This document shows positions 63,464-64,000 of a stretch of 64,000 bases of DNA, piece by piece. The notes beneath the pieces were generated by a model. That model ran no database searches. It was not told where the DNA came from and was given only the letters and a program-made list of their open reading frames with translations. A program made the position numbers and the translations under genes. Each line of letters starts with the position of its first letter. Position 1 is the first letter of the stretch. Source of the DNA: Mixta gaviniae (GTDB taxonomy: Bacteria > Pseudomonadota > Gammaproteobacteria > Enterobacterales > Enterobacteriaceae). The stretch is taken from positions 1,922,001 through 1,986,000 of the forward strand of contig NZ_CP026377.1 of assembly GCF_002953195.1 (NCBI RefSeq). The letters are read 5' to 3'.

Positions 63464-64000
63464 TTATTCCATTGATTCAAGAACCCATTCATATTCAATG
63501 TCGTTCAAGTTACCAAATAAATTTTCCTTAAACTTCAGATTGTATGATGGTAAGTTTCCTTGGAATTTAAATTTATTGGGTTCAATAGCACACCAAAGTT
63601 TTACCAGACTTTTATCATTGGTACAAAGGTAAGTTTGTGTTTTATGGTCAAGCGCTATCGCCCACATTAGGTAATCTAATGCTCTAAAGTCAGACAAAGT
63701 GTTATATGCATCTTTAATTGTGTAGTTCTCAGGAGGCTTAGGTTTGAATATTTTCTTTGCAGGATTTTGCTTTGAACTACTTAATGCTGCGCTCAATGTT
63801 GCAATGAACAATATATCATTTCTTCTAATTTCATACGTTATTGCAAGGTTCTTTATCTGGGTTATTACAGATGATCTTTTTTTCTTGGATGTCTCTTTAT
63901 AAAGGATAGGTATGACTGATTTAATGAATAAGAGTTTTTTGCTATTGCTGCTGTACAATTGCGACAGCATCCCTGAAGTTGCACTTACTAATTCATCGCG
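63464..64000 (-). CDS. AT-rich hypothetical protein, partial (runs off the window edge)
   Basis: The frame is open to base 64000 on the minus strand, so the N-terminus is outside; at least 178 residues. Lysine/serine/asparagine-rich with strongly AT-biased codons, unlike the core genome, which suggests acquisition. The pattern YNTLSDFRALDYLMWAIAL and TYLCTNDKSLVKLW recalls the C-terminal half of PIN-like nuclease domains (acidic residue, helix, then TNDxxL), but the match is weak. No family claimed. Confidence 0.6.
   Translation of the reverse strand, partial: RDELVSATSGMLSQLYSSNSKKLLFIKSVIPILYKETSKKKRSSVITQIKNLAITYEIRRNDILFIATLSAALSSSKQNPAKKIFKPKPPENYTIKDAYNTLSDFRALDYLMWAIALDHKTQTYLCTNDKSLVKLWCAIEPNKFKFQGNLPSYNLKFKENLFGNLNDIEYEWVLESME

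Overview
The window looks like chromosome of a gammaproteobacterium of the Enterobacterales, most likely the Erwiniaceae (Pantoea/Mixta/Erwinia type). It is GC-rich with tightly packed genes, and many proteins match E. coli families along their length (Ahr, Kbp, EmtA, LdcA, YcgR, QorB/YtfH, TreA, GhrA-YcdX-YcdY, YmjA). The tRNA-Ser(GGA) appears identical to the E. coli gene from memory. A serralysin-type protease and a TonB-dependent ferrioxamine-type receptor add a plant- or environment-associated flavour. The genus assignment is inference.

Layout. 1-8.4 kb: end of aldehyde reductase ahr, a CycA-like permease, an NAD-type glutamate dehydrogenase, a GlxA-type regulator with a metallo-hydrolase, a frameshifted YceI gene and a glycine-rich lipoprotein. 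8.4-16.3 kb: a soluble FIST-MCP sensor, a frameshifted serralysin with about 30 RTX repeats, kbp, and a coupled SRPBCC/zinc alcohol dehydrogenase pair. 16.4-25.9 kb: a GAF/GGDEF/EAL protein, small stress-type proteins, and the ycgR-MscS-emtA-ldcA cell-envelope neighbourhood (ldcA is frameshifted). 25.9-33 kb: ytfH/qorB, an iron-siderophore receptor with a Fur box, periplasmic trehalase, a DUF1493 protein, and tRNA-Ser followed by three 169-bp tandem repeats that each carry the tRNA 3' tail. 33-50 kb: a POT-type transporter, ghrA-ycdX-ycdY, a CoA-transferase, an EamA exporter, a glutamine amidotransferase, an aldehyde dehydrogenase, a MocA/XdhC pair, a CHASE3 chemoreceptor, a LysR/SDR divergent pair, an Ail-like porin-fold protein, a DUF3750 protein and ymjA.

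50-64 kb is the accessory island. It has orphan minus-strand membrane and small proteins with decayed flanks, then a compact three-gene operon: a SLOG-like nucleotide-sensor protein, a four-helix membrane protein resembling SLATT-type effectors, and a TIR-transmembrane-repeat protein. This is the best candidate for an uncharacterised conflict or defence system. It is followed by decayed DNA and a complete T6SS-type Rhs module: a DUF1795 (EagR) chaperone, a prePAAR/PAAR-Rhs protein with a C-terminal WHH nuclease toxin, and a SUKH immunity protein. An AT-rich partial gene runs off the right edge.

Four reading frames (YceI, serralysin, LdcA and a small lipoprotein) are each broken by the apparent loss of one base, three of them in a homopolymer run. 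This may be residual long-read assembly error rather than biology. I see no intact insertion sequence, prophage or CRISPR array.
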